From Epiperipatus broadwayi (taxonomy: Eukaryota > Onychophora > Udeonychophora > Euonychophora > Peripatidae): DNA of 64,000 bases. The notes under the pieces were generated by a model that was not told where the DNA came from, searched no databases, and saw nothing but the letters and a program-made list of their open reading frames with translations. Location of the stretch: positions 252,001-316,000 of the forward strand of contig JAQFVV010006626.1 of NCBI GenBank assembly GCA_028023455.1, read 5' to 3'. How positions within the stretch are numbered: position 1 is the first letter of the stretch; the number at the start of each line of letters is the position of its first letter. Of the stretch, positions 38,657 through 49,857 are shown one piece after another. The position numbers were made by a program, and so were the translations under genes.

Positions 38657-40100
38657 GTGCTATATGTCCTCATATTTTTGCAAATATAAAATTACATAAA
38701 GAAGGTAATCCTTTGCGAGTTATGATAAATTTTGGTGGTTCCTTTATATATCAGACTTCTAAATATATTGGTAAACTTTTACAATACTTTTTAGGATTTG
38801 GGGAAAATACTATTGCTTCATCATTTGACTTTGTAAATAGTATTAAAAATTTAATTAATGATGAAAATGATATTATTGCTTCATTGTATGTTACAGAAAT
38901 GTATGGATCTTTTGATAGAATGACTTCCATAAAAATAATTGAACACGCATTAAAAAGTAAAAATATTTGTAAATATATGATAAAATTTATCATTGATTCT
39001 TTAAAATTTTTTAATGATAACATTGTTGCATATTTTGAAGGTCAATATTATAAAATGAACAAAGGTTGGCCTATGGGATTGCCTGTAGTTGCACAAGTTT
39101 GCAATTTCGTTTTATCTACATATGAGAGTAGTATTTTAAATATGTGTATTTTTGGAGATATTAAAATTTACAAAAGATATGTGGATGATGTTTTTGTCTG
39201 TGGAAACACTAATAGTATAAATTTGCTTATAGAGGAATTAAATAAGTTGAATGGCTTGAAATTGACTATTGAAAAATAACAGGACTATAAGATTAACTAT
39301 TTAGATTTAATGATCACAAGAGATAACAGTATATTAAATTATAAACTAATAATTAAGCCATTGCAAAAAAGAGGATATATAAATTGTAAATCAAAAATAC
39401 CAATGATGCATAAGATGGCAAGTTTTAAATCTTTTTTGTTTCAGAATGAAAAATTATGTCGTTACCAAAGTGATAAATTGAAAAATATTGAGATATTTGC
39501 CAAGCAATTGCTTGATGTTGGTTATAAAATGGAACAAATAAACAATACTTTAAGTCAATTTTAAAAAAAAATATTATAATTTAAAAGAAATGAAGATTAA
39601 TAATAAAAAATGGATATCTATTCCATTTATTTCAAATCCACAAGTAAAAAATTTTTAAGGATTTATATAAGAATGTATTTAATGTTTCATTCTACGTTCC
39701 AAACAATATTAATAAATTAGTTAATAATTCTAAGGATGTCATACCTGTCAAGCAAAAAAGTAATGTCATATATCAAATTTTTTGTGATTGTATGCTATCA
39801 TATATAGGTGAATCTAGGTGCAGCATTGAGAAAAGATTGAAGGAACACAAATTGTTATATAAGCGTGTAAAAAATAAAAATAATGGCGATTTAATATCTT
39901 TTTCAGTTTTCTTCGATCATGAAAAATCATGTAAGTATAAATTTAAATTTAATTTTGAAAATATGAAAATTCTTCACGAAGAGAGAAACCATAGTAAAAG
40001 AAAAATTAAAGAGGCAATTTTTATAAACATGAATAAAACGCATTTAATAAATCGACAAGCTTCTAACATTAAAATTCGAGATTCGTGGAATTTGAATTGA
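38657..40100 (+). pseudogene. PLE 1 reverse transcriptase and GIY-YIG endonuclease, broken
   Basis: Codons upstream of the first Met already belong to the RT (PHIFANIKLHKEGNPLRVM, about 38672-38729), matching the 'K-HK-G-PLR' fingers motif of PLEs. The frame 38713-39279 then has YQTSKYIGKLL, a motif A region with odd spacing (DIIASLYVTEMYGSF), motif B GWPMGLPVVAQ and intact motif C RYVDDVFV. A TAA at 39277 interrupts before NYLDLMI (same frame to 39564). A frameshift follows, and 39792-40100 gives the GIY-YIG domain (SYIGESRCSIEKRLKEH). PLE RT-EN makes a nick and reverse transcribes element RNA in the nucleus. The N-terminal part of the RT has been lost to the inverted tail. Confidence 0.85.
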
Positions 40101-40136
40101 TGACGTTTGCTTCCACTTTTAGTTTTTGAATTTTAT

Positions 40137-40177
40137 GGCAGTTGAAGCAGGTTAGAAAGTAACCAAAAGTACTTCTG
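40137..40177 (+). ncRNA. Hammerhead-like ribozyme motif, right arm of PLE 1
   Basis: The plus strand reads CAG, UUGAAGC, A, GGUUA-GAAAG-UAACC, AAAA, GUAC, UU, CUG. Stem II is five perfect pairs and stem I is CUG/CAG. The G of GAAA has changed to A, and the outer stem I pairs kept in the left arm are lost, so this copy is the weaker of the two. Confidence 0.5.
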
Positions 40178-40311
40178 TGGATTTAAAGATTGTTTGTAAT
40201 TGTTTGTAAACCGTTAAAAATATTATTTCAATTTTAATATATATATATAATATTCAAATTATTATATATATTAAAATACAGTAAAATTCACATAAATTAT
40301 ACTTATTTTAT

Positions 40312-40354
40312 TAGAAGTACTTTCAACTATACATCTTGTAATCTTTATCAACTA
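40312..40354 (-). ncRNA. Hammerhead-like motif, left arm of mini-element
   Basis: The minus strand reads UAG, UUGAUAA, A, GAUUA-loop-UAGUU, GAAA, GUAC, UU, CUA. Stem I is CUA/UAG. In stem II a U-G pair replaces the C-G of the right arm, so pairing is kept. Confidence 0.55.
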
Positions 40355-40606
40355 TATAATATTGAATAATCAAAATGAGACCTTCTTTCGCAATACCCAT
40401 AGTTCAATTTTGTTTAGTTCTTCCACAATTCTGTTATTTTAAAACAAATGTAAAATAGAGAAGGCTATATTGATTTCAAGAAATCATCATATTTTAATGA
40501 ATCAGCAATCATCAAATGTTAAGATAACATAATTATTGGAGAACTAAACTAAATTGAATTATGGGTATTGTGAAAGAAAGTCTCGTTTTGATTATTTAAT
40601 GCTATA

Positions 40607-40649
40607 TAGTTGATAAAGACTATAAGATGTATAGTTGAAAGTACTTCTA
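40607..40649 (+). ncRNA. Hammerhead-like motif, right arm of mini-element
   Basis: UAG, UUGAUAA, A, GACUAU-AAGAUGU-AUAGUU (6 bp with one G-U), GAAA, GUAC, UU, CUA. GAAA is intact. Compared with the canonical CUGANGA, C3 is U and G8 is A, so the 3-8 base pair is kept as U-A. Confidence 0.6.
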
Positions 40650-40759
40650 ATAAAATAACTATAATTTATGTGAATTTTACTGTATTTTAATATATATATA
40701 TATATATTGATTTATATATTACATATATTTTGGAAAGAATACAGACATCAAATTTAATT

Positions 40760-40762
<3 letters not shown>

Positions 40763-40842
<80 letters not shown>
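40763..40842. repeat. (TA)n microsatellite
   Basis: About 40 TA units at the 3' border of the mini-element. Confidence 0.95.
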
Positions 40843-40847
<5 letters not shown>

Positions 40848-40959
40848 CAGAAATATATATATATATAACACAGAAATTATCTTTATGATTTTCAGTATAT
40901 TAACTTATAAATGAATACATTTCTTTACATATTAATTATATGAGTGGAATTGACCTAAC

Positions 40960-41190
40960 ATATTGCTAGTAGAGATGATAATAAATGAACAATTGAAATC
41001 AAACTGGATTCTAGAGATAGTATAAGTCCTAGAAAAAATGCACATGGAGATGGATGGATGAAATAAGAAAGTGATCTGGGATGATGTGGAGATGAAAGGC
41101 TAAAGATTGGGTGAGATTGGTTGAACATGGAGAGACCTCATCTTGCAGTGGTCAATAATTATTAAAAATGATGATGGTCATGATAAAATC
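40960..41190 (+). pseudogene. RTE-like LINE, 3' end fragment
   Basis: Aligns with 1570-1800 of the first LINE (ATATTG.TAG.AGAGATGATAATA, GATGGATGAAATAAGAAAGT and GAGAGACCT.ATC.TGCAGTGG), ending in a GATGATGGT-type tail. It is 5'-truncated and non-coding now. Confidence 0.8.
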
Positions 41191-43180
41191 AATAAATAAA
41201 GTTAAAGCCAGTTTATGGCATGACTGCCATTTTGAGTAATATTCAAAATTGTGGAATTAATTAAATATTTTGTTTTATTATATATTATTTTGTCTGATAT
41301 ATATTGTAAGCACAACCATGTGATCTCTCACCCAACAAAGAGGAGTGAGAACAGGGTCACACACAGGAGGATCAGCACCAGAATATTTACAAGTTTTTTT
41401 TTTCCCACAGAGCAGTGAGTTTTCTTATAGGCAATATAATCTAACTATCAATACTAAAATATCAGGTTCTTATTCAAACTTAAATTTCATCTCAGGTTCA
41501 TAGCTTATTTAAATGTAGGTTCTTCTTAAAAATTTAAATCTTATCTCAGGTTCATAAATGTCTATTTCATGGTTCAAAAAATGTACTTAGCACAAGTCAA
41601 TAATAATATTAATAAATACTTTAAAAATTCTTAAAATGTAATAACTATTTAAGTTACACATTAAATATTTTATTTCTTATAACATTATCATTAGACATCT
41701 TATGTCTTATGAAATCCAAATATGCAATAATAAAGTATAAATACACTTTAAATAGTACATTGTTAGCAGATAAAATATTTCCAAAATTTCTTAAAGTTCT
41801 TTAAATATAAATATTTTATTTCTACACTTAAATTGCCTTGTTCTTTTATGTTTTAATTATTTGAGACAAAACATTTCTTCATTACACCCTTAGTCTTGAA
41901 AAAAATAAATGTGATTTTATCAAAATCTCAGCAATTTAAACAAACACATAATATATGGTATGATGCATAAAGGGTTTAAATTTTATATGAATAATATTTC
42001 TGTAATGTAATTTTCATTATACCATTCTCATGCAAGGTAGGGACTGGTTTCTATCTACTTTTAACACCTTGGTGAGAAATGTGATTATAAACCTATGACC
42101 AAAAATATGTAATAGTGATATATGATTCCCAAGATACGCATTTCATGCTGAAACCATGCTCATCAGGGGTTCAGATCACATTTTTTACACTTACCTTTAT
42201 CATTGCTTAGTATATATAGAAATGGAAATACTATGTAAATTTAATTATATTCATCATTGTTTTATAGTAAGACTGACTTTTCAAATTGCACGATTATATA
42301 AAATAAGGAGATAGAATCAATTATTGATGTGTTGTGGTTAATTTAGAACAAGTTCTTGTCCAAATAATTTATTACTTTCACATTTTTTAAAATTTACTCT
42401 GTAAATTAAAATATTTGCATTTGTTTATTTAATCAAAATAATAATGTTATTTATTTTTATTTGAAATTGATTTTGTAAACACATAATTTTTAAATGTAAA
42501 TATCAAGCATATAAGTTTAATCATTATTTTAATTAAGTCCCACATTGATAACAAAAATAGTAACTACTTTATTTACTTTTTCTTTAAAATTCAACTTTTC
42601 ATATTCCTTTAAATCACTGTATGTTATTTGTACATATTGTAAAATTTATTAAAATATTTTATATATTTACTTTTATATTATATTATCTAATTTACATTTT
42701 ATGATTTAAACGCACTGCCAAACTTCTTCTTTGTTGTAATGAATATCTCATATTTGACAGATGACTGAAGTTTTTGTGTTTTTCCTCTATCAGTATTTTT
42801 GGAATATTGTAAAAGTATAAGTGAAGATTTGTAATTAACTGTGGAATTATGTCACTAGTTATTTATTATGCTGTTATTCTTTCTACATAAATAAAACTGA
42901 CAATAAACATATGGAAAATAGGAATCCATCCATCAATATCACCATATTTGTTTATCCACATGAATGGTAATTCTGACATAAAGAGAAGATTGAGCTAGGA
43001 TTATTTGATGTGTAAAAGTATCATCATAAAATATATATAATTAAAAGATTTTTGGAGTATTATAGTTGTAAATATTTAAAATTTAAAAAGAAGCACAATA
43101 TTATTGTAAATAACTTTCAGTTATGATGTAAAAAAGCAAACAACCAATTAAAAAGTGGTATTGCAAATTGAAATTATATA
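41191..43180. other. A+T-rich intergenic sequence, no gene seen
   Basis: A slightly G+C-richer piece at 41300-41400 (CACCCAACAAAGAGGAGTGA) matches nothing else in the window. No frames or inverted repeats were recognised. Confidence 0.5.
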
Positions 43181-43660
43181 ATCTAGTAAAATATGTTTGT
43201 TTGTCTGATTTATCTATAAAACAAAAGTATGACTTCATTTAGCCCATGTTTTACCTTTAAATAAGGATGGTACATCAAACATCAATATTTTATATGTGCA
43301 AAAATTAGAAATATCACAAATTTCTCAATTTTTTTTTACAATTAAGTAAACCTTTTTTGCATTGAGTTACATATGATAATTAAAAAATCTCAATAGATTT
43401 GTTGGAGGTAAATATTAAAAATATTAATGAGCATTTCTGTGTAATATTCTAGATTACTTTTTCTATGATGTAACCTATCAAATTAATAATTAAAATTGAT
43501 ATTTCATTATCTAGAAAAGCATTTTTATTTGTCTGATTTATCTATAATTCAAAAGAAAAATCATTTTCAGCTTATATTCTAGATATAAATAGTGGAAACA
43601 GATCAACCATCAATATTTCATAAGTGTGAAAAATTGAAATATCACAAACACCTCAAATAT
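43181..43660. repeat. Direct repeat pair of about 150 bp
   Basis: TTTGTCTGATTTATCTATAA, the following 'CATCAATATTT.ATA.GTG.AAAA' and GAAATATCACAAA occur at about 43190-43325 and 43525-43640. A related stretch with 'CAATTAAAAA.TGG.ATT' lies near 52240. Confidence 0.6.
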
Positions 43661-43713
43661 TTCCAAAAGAAAACAAATATCTTTCATATTTCAATATATA
43701 TATATATATATAT

Positions 43714-46387
43714 ATTGAAGCAGTTGGATCTGAGTTCGATCCTAGCTTCATGACATCTAGCCATAAACCCACTTCAAACCCACAATACTAACCTTAAATT
43801 TCTGATGCAATGGGCCTTTATACGTTCAATCTATGCTAATTTCCATAAAGAATAACTTATATTATAAATGCATATTAAAATTAATTAGCTTCAGATTTAA
43901 ATTGATCAATTCTATTAATAAATTCATGATAGAATTCTTCATGAATTTATATATTATAACTGCATGGATTGTGCATATATATTTGTAAATATTTAAATAT
44001 ATATAATTGTTTGAAAGTTTCATTGCATCGGGAATGTTTGATTTTATTTTTAAATAATTTGTTAAAGTTTTATTGATTAAAAGCTACATTCTTTCGATAA
44101 GCTTTCAGATTTTCCCTTTCCAAAAACAACAGTTAAAGTTTTATTAATTAGAAAAAAGATAAGGATTTTCTAATTAAAATCATTTTCTGATTTTAAGAAT
44201 TCATTTTCTAATTAGAAAATGAATTCAAGTTAATGAGTTTGAAAGCCTTATCAAAGGAATGTATCTAAAAAACAACCAGTAAATCTAAAAACATTGATAA
44301 TGAAAGAAGCGCTAGCCTGAAGGCATCAGAGGACAGATATATAGCTCTGAAAAGTTTGGGAAAGCCATTTTTGATGTAGAGAAGTGCAGTAAACTCTGTG
44401 TGTTTTAAATAGTGTTTTGATCATGGTAAGGGACTAAACGTCAGGAATCTGGCTATCGGTTCCTGAAGTCCCCTGAAAATCTTCAATGAAGCTGCTGAAT
44501 CTTTTCCAGACCAATCATGATGCTAAGATCATGAAAATTATGAAAAGCCACTAAAATACTGTTCAAGTAATTGACCAAATGGTGCCTACGTTTTCCTCAC
44601 CCGAACGTGTAAAATAAGGGAACCAGCCCCGGAAGAAATGGGTAATATATTTCCATAATGAACCTTAAGCTTTCTGGCCAGTTTCTGAACTTTACTTTAC
44701 ACTCCCTTTAAGAGTTCTTCTCATTTATAATGTAATAATCTTTATAAAACTTTTTATTTTTGCTATTGTAAATTATATCGTAATTCTCTCAACTTCTAGT
44801 CTTTAACTTTCCTTTCTTACGATGGCGGTTCATTTACTATACTATATATATATATTGTGTGATTTATTAATGTCGTTTATTTTAATTATATGCCAATAAT
44901 CTTCCAACTCGATTAGCTCCTTTATCCTTTTTGCTTTGTGCAAATAATATAATGTTAATTCTGATAGTAATTTTCACCCAACAGAACTAGGTTTATACAG
45001 TTCTATTAATCATCGAGTTGAAAGAAATGATCAAATGTTTGTTATTTTTATAATTGGCTAATAATAAATTATTAGCTCCATTTCTAATCTATGCCCCAGC
45101 TATTTTCTCGTATTCAACAATGGGTATTTATTCATATATAATCTTAAAATGTTTTCTCTCATATTAACCAGTATTTATTTATTCACGTATAATCTAAAAT
45201 GTTTTTGTAAAAAGGGTAGATAAAGGAATCAACTAAATACATTCTAATTCAGATTGTTTTCACTGTCTATTAATATTCAGGAAGGGCACAATATTTGGGG
45301 CATGATGAATACAATTTTATAATTCGTTTAAATAGTTTAAGTTAAAAGCTCATTTGACTTTAATTTAATTGATCAAGTCATCATGTAGAACATTCTATCA
45401 TTGGGTTTTAGAAGTCATCCTCTTCAATGTTGCTGACGTAGGGCAATCTTCCGCTCCATTAGGCTGGTCGGTGATAATACTTCTGTTATTTTAAATTATC
45501 GCGGAAGAAAGTACTTCCTTTCCAATTCATATTAGTCAAAGGGCATAAGACTTGTTAGACGCAAGCCGCCATAGGACTTCGATTATCGACTAGCTATTAT
45601 CTTTCAATTTCATTTTATAGCTCATAATTCATCAGCACCGTTGCCTCTCTGTTCCAGTAAAGCCCGCTTTGATGCTCGTAATTCATGATGAAGCGATTTC
45701 AATTAAAGTTGAACAACTTCTCAGTTATTTCAAATTAAATAATTTTCCCAATAAAGATTGAAGTTATGCCCTAAAATACGTATCTTGCTCTTCATGAATG
45801 GATTTGCAAATGTGAAAATAAATATCACATTCTTTCGTATAAAATTAGAGTAATAATTTCCTTTACTAATGAATACCTTTATCTGGCTTTATTTTCTTGT
45901 TGATGGCATAGACATAGAATTCCAAAATATTGCATAATACTCATTGGCATATAATAAGGACTGCCACTTTGATTATAATTATAAACTTTGTTTAAGGACT
46001 AGAATTAATTAATATAATCATTATTTAAAACTCAAACAAAACAAACTATTATTATTAAATATTTTCTAAACACACTTGGTTTCTTAAGTCTTTTTATTCA
46101 TAATTATGTTAATGTTAATGCTCACTGCCTGTGTTGGCAACCCAAACATATACATATGATTTGATTTAAAAATTATCTTAGTTAATTGATTATCCAATAT
46201 TAGTGTCAGTTCAGGGGTCTCTGATCCTCACCAACCGTTGAGCTAGTTTCTTGGTGCATAGTACTGTGCCGTTGATTTAGATTTCTACTAATCTGAGCTG
46301 GTGAGTTGGGTTTGAATTCAGTCTTGGTTCAGCTGAGTTTGGATCCGACTTGCAGTTTAGGTGGTGGCTTTTTCGACTGGTATGATA
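43714..46387 (+). repeat. 2.7-kb non-coding interspersed repeat, copy B
   Basis: Inverted relative to copy A (15027-17790). It starts ATTGAAGCAGTTGGATCTGA against (TA)n (43695-43716), with a B-box-like GAGTTCGATCC at 43732-43742. It ends GGCTTTTTCGACTGGTATGA (46366-46385), with another B-box-like GAGTTTGGATCC at 46335-46346. No protein motifs were seen. Confidence 0.8.
44197..44226. repeat. Perfect 30-bp palindrome in 2.7-kb repeat, copy B
   Basis: GAATTCATTTTCTAA followed directly by TTAGAAAATGAATTC. It is preserved in copy A (17266-17295). Confidence 0.9.
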
Positions 46388-46660
46388 TATAATGTTTATG
46401 TGGATTGTTATTAAACTACCAAACATCACATAATTACTATTTCTTATGCTTGTTCATAACTGTTCTTAAAACAGGCAGCTACTGTATGGAGAGTTTTGCC
46501 TGTATGTCGATTCTTATTATAGTAATGAAAAAAAAAGAAGAGATATCTATTAAATAAAAATAAACTTTACCATTTTACGTTACTAAAAAATTATCAATTA
46601 TTACTAATTAATAATTCTTGAGGCTAAGCAAGTTTTCTCCAATAAACCTTTAATAGCCCT

Positions 46661-46948
46661 TTTGTTGGGAGTCTTAGAAGTAAAAGGGGGTCCTCTTTTA
46701 TTACAAACCCAAATTCATATATGGATTTAATCCTAGAAAGCCATTTTTACAGTTGTGAGAATGTGAAAGAATAACATCTTTCTTGACATTCTGCAAATAA
46801 TATTTTTATATTCTCCAGAGATTTGTATATGTTGAATGAAATATTTATATGAATTATTTAAAAAAATGGTTTTCTGAATTTAAATCAATGTAAGAACTTG
46901 GGTTTGAAGTAAAAGAAGACCTTTTTACTTCAAACACCCCTAACAAAT
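46661..46948. repeat. Fold-back (MITE-like) element, ~54-bp arms
   Basis: The left arm (TTTGTTGGGAGTCTTAGAAG, then TAAAAGGGGGTCC..., 46661-46714) is the imperfect reverse complement of 46896-46948 (…CAAACACCCCTAACAAA). The ~180-bp interior has no coding frame. Confidence 0.75.
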
Positions 46949-47089
46949 CAGTTATTACAGGTTTAAGTGAAAAAATTGCTTAGTTTCAGGAATTGTTAAT
47001 TAATATTAAGTGATAATTTCTTAGTAACTTCAAATGGTAAATTGTATCTCCATTTAATGAATATTATCTCCTCATTTCTATTCATTATA

Positions 47090-47655
47090 TAAATATAACA
47101 TCTTGTGAATTTTATCAAATCTATTTTAAATAATAATTGCACTGCCCTCTAGCTACTAAGTTCGATAACTTTTATGATAAGAGAGTGGACCACCCCTTAA
47201 TGTAATTTAGATCTTTTTACTTGTAGTTATCTAGAACAATAACAGCCAGAGTGCTAATTTAAATCAGTCTTTCTATTTTTTAATGTAAATTATTATTTAA
47301 ATAGATTTGATAAAATTCACATGATATTCATTATTAAAATATTATTTATCATTATGTATATAACATGTGTTAATTTATTGTAGAGTTTTAGAAGTGAGTG
47401 AAATATCTCCACTCTATAGATTCAATATCAATTATTTAAAGATCAATTTACATTAAAAAATAGAAAGACTGATTTAAATTAGCACTTTGGCTGTTATTGT
47501 TCAAGATAACTGTACATAAAAAGATCTAAAATACATTAAGAGGTGGTTCACTCTCTTATTGCAAAAGTTATCGAACTTGGCAGCTAGAGGGCAGTTCAAT
47601 TATTGTTTAAAATAGATTTAGTAAAAGTCACATGATGTTATATTTATTCATTATT
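47090..47655. repeat. Two facing copies of a small inverted-repeat element
   Basis: A ~235-bp unit (about 47095-47330) has its own terminal repeats: TGTGAATTTTATCAAATCTA at the left, the complement TAGATTTGATAAAATTCACA at the right. A second, inverted copy follows at about 47431-47650, sharing ATAGAAAGACTGATTTAAAT, AGCTAGAGGGCAGTTCAAT and the terminal AATAGATTTAGTAAAAGTCA. Together they form arms of over 200 bp around a ~130-bp loop. Confidence 0.75.
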
Positions 47656-47984
47656 AAAATATTATATATATATAGTGATAAATAGTTGTATAAGGCAAAA
47701 AAAGGTGTGATTATTATGAAACTATTCTACAAACAAAATTCATATTTCAAAGTAATTACCTATTAAGTCTTTTTACAATACAATACTATGATCGTATTTA
47801 TATTTCAAAAAATTATTGTAATAATTTTATTATTCATGTGTTAAATAGTTATAAATATTTCTAATTTTCTCTTAGTAAAATATGTATTTTTTTTCATAAA
47901 TATTTATGGATATTTTTACATGAGTGTGCATGGATATTTTCTCTATTTGTAAATAATAGAAGAAAAATAATACATTATAAACTC
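47656..47984. other. A+T-rich sequence, nothing assigned
   Basis: No repeat or coding signal was recognised. Confidence 0.5.
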
Positions 47985-48725
47985 TAAGTAAATCATCATC
48001 ATAATTTTCAACTAGTACTGATCCCTTGCAGGATGAAGATGTCTCCAAATTCAGTTCATCTTCTCTAATCTCTTGCCTCTCTTTTTTCACATTACTATAT
48101 CACACTTCCTTATTTCATCAATTCATCCCACATGTGATCTTTTTCTAGGTCTTTTAAAATCTTTTGAAATCAAGGTCTATTATTAAATCTTTCAGCAATA
48201 TGTTCAGCCTAACTACAATTTAGTCTCTTAGTTATTTCAATGATGTCAATAATACCTGATTGTTCTTTCACCCATATCTTTTATTTTTAATCTATTCTTG
48301 TTATCCTAACATATATCCTTGATATTTTGTTGGGTGGTCTGAAGATTCTGAATTGCTCTTCTGTTAGTGTCCAAGTCTCAGATCCTTAAATAAGATCAGA
48401 TAATTAACATTTAATAAAAATCTTTTTTTTTTCAAACACATAGGCACATTTCTTTTTAGTATTGAGTTATTTCTATCAAAAGCACTTCAACATATGATTC
48501 ATTTTATCCATTGTGTTTTCATCCATCTGTAGTAATCATCTGGTCAAAGTATTTGTAGTTGTTAAATTTTTTTAACTCTGCATTTTCAGTCTTCATTTTC
48601 TTCTTTTTTAAACATTCACCTTCAATCCTACATTTTTATTTTCTTCTTATAACTCTTGCAACATTGTCTGAAGCTCCAAAACATGATTTGCAAAAACAGC
48701 TACTTCAACTGTAAAATCTAGTTGA
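47985..48725 (-). pseudogene. RTE-like LINE, decayed RT C-terminal half
   Basis: The minus strand follows 1040-1780 of the first LINE, with frameshifts and stops throughout. There are remnants of motif C (GTAGCTGTTTTTGCAAATCA, matching GTAGTTGTTTTTGCAAATAA), of the TTAACAACTACAAATACTTT segment ('NSYKYLG'), and of the CTGAGACTTGGACACT segment ('YETWTL'). The 3' end has GAGACATCTTCATCCTGCA. Even the longest leftover frame (72 residues, 48090-47872) is not meaningful. Confidence 0.8.
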
Positions 48726-48727
48726 GG

Positions 48728-49230
48728 GTTTAGCAAGATCAATCCTCAATGCCAACTATGTGCCACAGCAGATGAGACAATTCATCACTTCCTGCATTTC
48801 TGCTCTTTTGTCAAGCCGATCAGATCCTTTATTGATAAAAACATGTCACTCGATATTAGAGAAGTTTTAGTCATTCAAAAGGCTATAAAGAGTGGCATAT
48901 TCCTGAAATTCAGAATCACCATTATTCTAACCTTTGCAATCTGGCTATCCAGATGCAAGTGTATATTTGAAAATGTTAATTGTGGTGTCTGCAACATCTA
49001 TATCAAATTACTCAAGCGGCTCAGGAACAGAGATAAATTATCTGGCTCCGGACTGGCTTTTTCATGAAACCTGGGCTAGGATCACCCTCCTGGAGGAGTG
49101 AAGGAGGGCAATGACCCCGGTCTCAGACCACAGCAAGCTCTACAGAGTCAATACCTTGCAACAGTGTAACAAGAATATAGCTATGTATAGATAAACATGT
49201 TCAATTGTATCTAATAAATTTTAATTTATT
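48728..49230 (+). pseudogene. L1/Tx1-like LINE 3' end with zinc knuckle
   Basis: From 48750 the plus strand reads CQLCATADETIHHFLHFC (C-x2-C, H, C) and continues in frame to a stop at 49065, with TFAIWLSRCKCIFENVN near the end, the same order as the LINE ends at 11983-13100 and 22245-22745. A G+C-richer 3' UTR (GGAGTGAAGGAGGGCAATGA at about 49095) and AATAAATTTTAATT close it. It is 5'-truncated, and joins head-on to a decayed RTE fragment on the opposite strand at about 48726. Confidence 0.75.
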
Positions 49231-49857
49231 TTAATAAAAATCTAGATGACAGAAGTAACTTTTGTTCTTATGAAAATCAAGTTTTATTTTTCTCCTGATT
49301 AAAACGAAATACTACTTCATACAAATCCCCAAGATTATGACCATGTCTTGTGAATAAAAAGGATGGAAACTACTAATAGTTTGCTAGATCTGGTCTGGAA
49401 CACATTTGAATGATATTTTGAATAATTTAAGCTGTCATGAAGAATTAGCACTTATTTAAATGCCAGATAGAAATCACAAGACTATATTGTCATCATAAAC
49501 AGACTTTTAATATTTGTCTAAAAAAAATAAATGACATTTTTTTTTTTTTGGTGAGTCTTATATTTAAAGTCCGATTTTTACTTTATTTTAACTAATCTGA
49601 ATTTGTAAATAATTTTTATAATTCTATTTTAAAAGAAAATGTCAGTTAAAAAAAAATGAATTTGTAATAACTTTTCTTTACTTGTTAAAATTATTTTAAT
49701 AAAAAGTATTATATATCACATATATATTCTAAGCTTATGAATTTTATATAAGTTTTTAATAAGAGGAAAAGGTAAAAAAATAATGATAGTCATGTAAATG
49801 CATTGAACACATATAACCTAAATCACAAATAACAGTAGTTAGCGATGTACTTATTGG
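49231..49857. other. A+T-rich intergenic sequence, no gene seen
   Basis: Homopolymer runs only (for example T11 near 49540). Confidence 0.5.

Larger units (their letters stand above)
38262..40245 (+). mobile_element. Penelope-like element 1 with inverted 3'-tail at its 5' end
   Basis: The body (38657-40245, plus strand) is an RT and GIY-YIG endonuclease. The left ~390 bp (38262-38656) is the reverse complement of the right end (about 39815-40245), including GIY-YIG codons, so the whole element can fold into a long hairpin. The switch from inverted tail to RT codons is at about 38656/38657 (after GTGTTCCTTC). PLEs with partly inverted or tandem tails are known. Both arms hold a hammerhead-like motif. 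Confidence 0.85.
40250..40765 (+). mobile_element. PLE-derived mini-element with inverted tails
   Basis: Arms at about 40259-40428 and 40538-40705 are inverted complements. The 3' part continues to AATACAGACATC (about 40740-40752), the same terminus as PLE 2 (AATACAGACATTG). The loop carries the last ~26 codons of a PLE endonuclease on the plus strand (40452-40532), reading KIEKAILISRN and then LMNQQSSNVKIT before a stop, aligned with the C-terminus of PLE 1. No RT remains. It sits immediately after PLE 1. Confidence 0.8.

Noticed and set aside
39792-40100. Separate host GIY-YIG endonuclease gene
   Set aside because: It continues the PLE RT frame after a frameshift and lies inside the PLE inverted arms.
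47148-47160. ACTGCCCTCTAG as a possible CTCF-like site
   Set aside because: It lies in a repeated MITE unit and is too short and imperfect to support a binding-site call.
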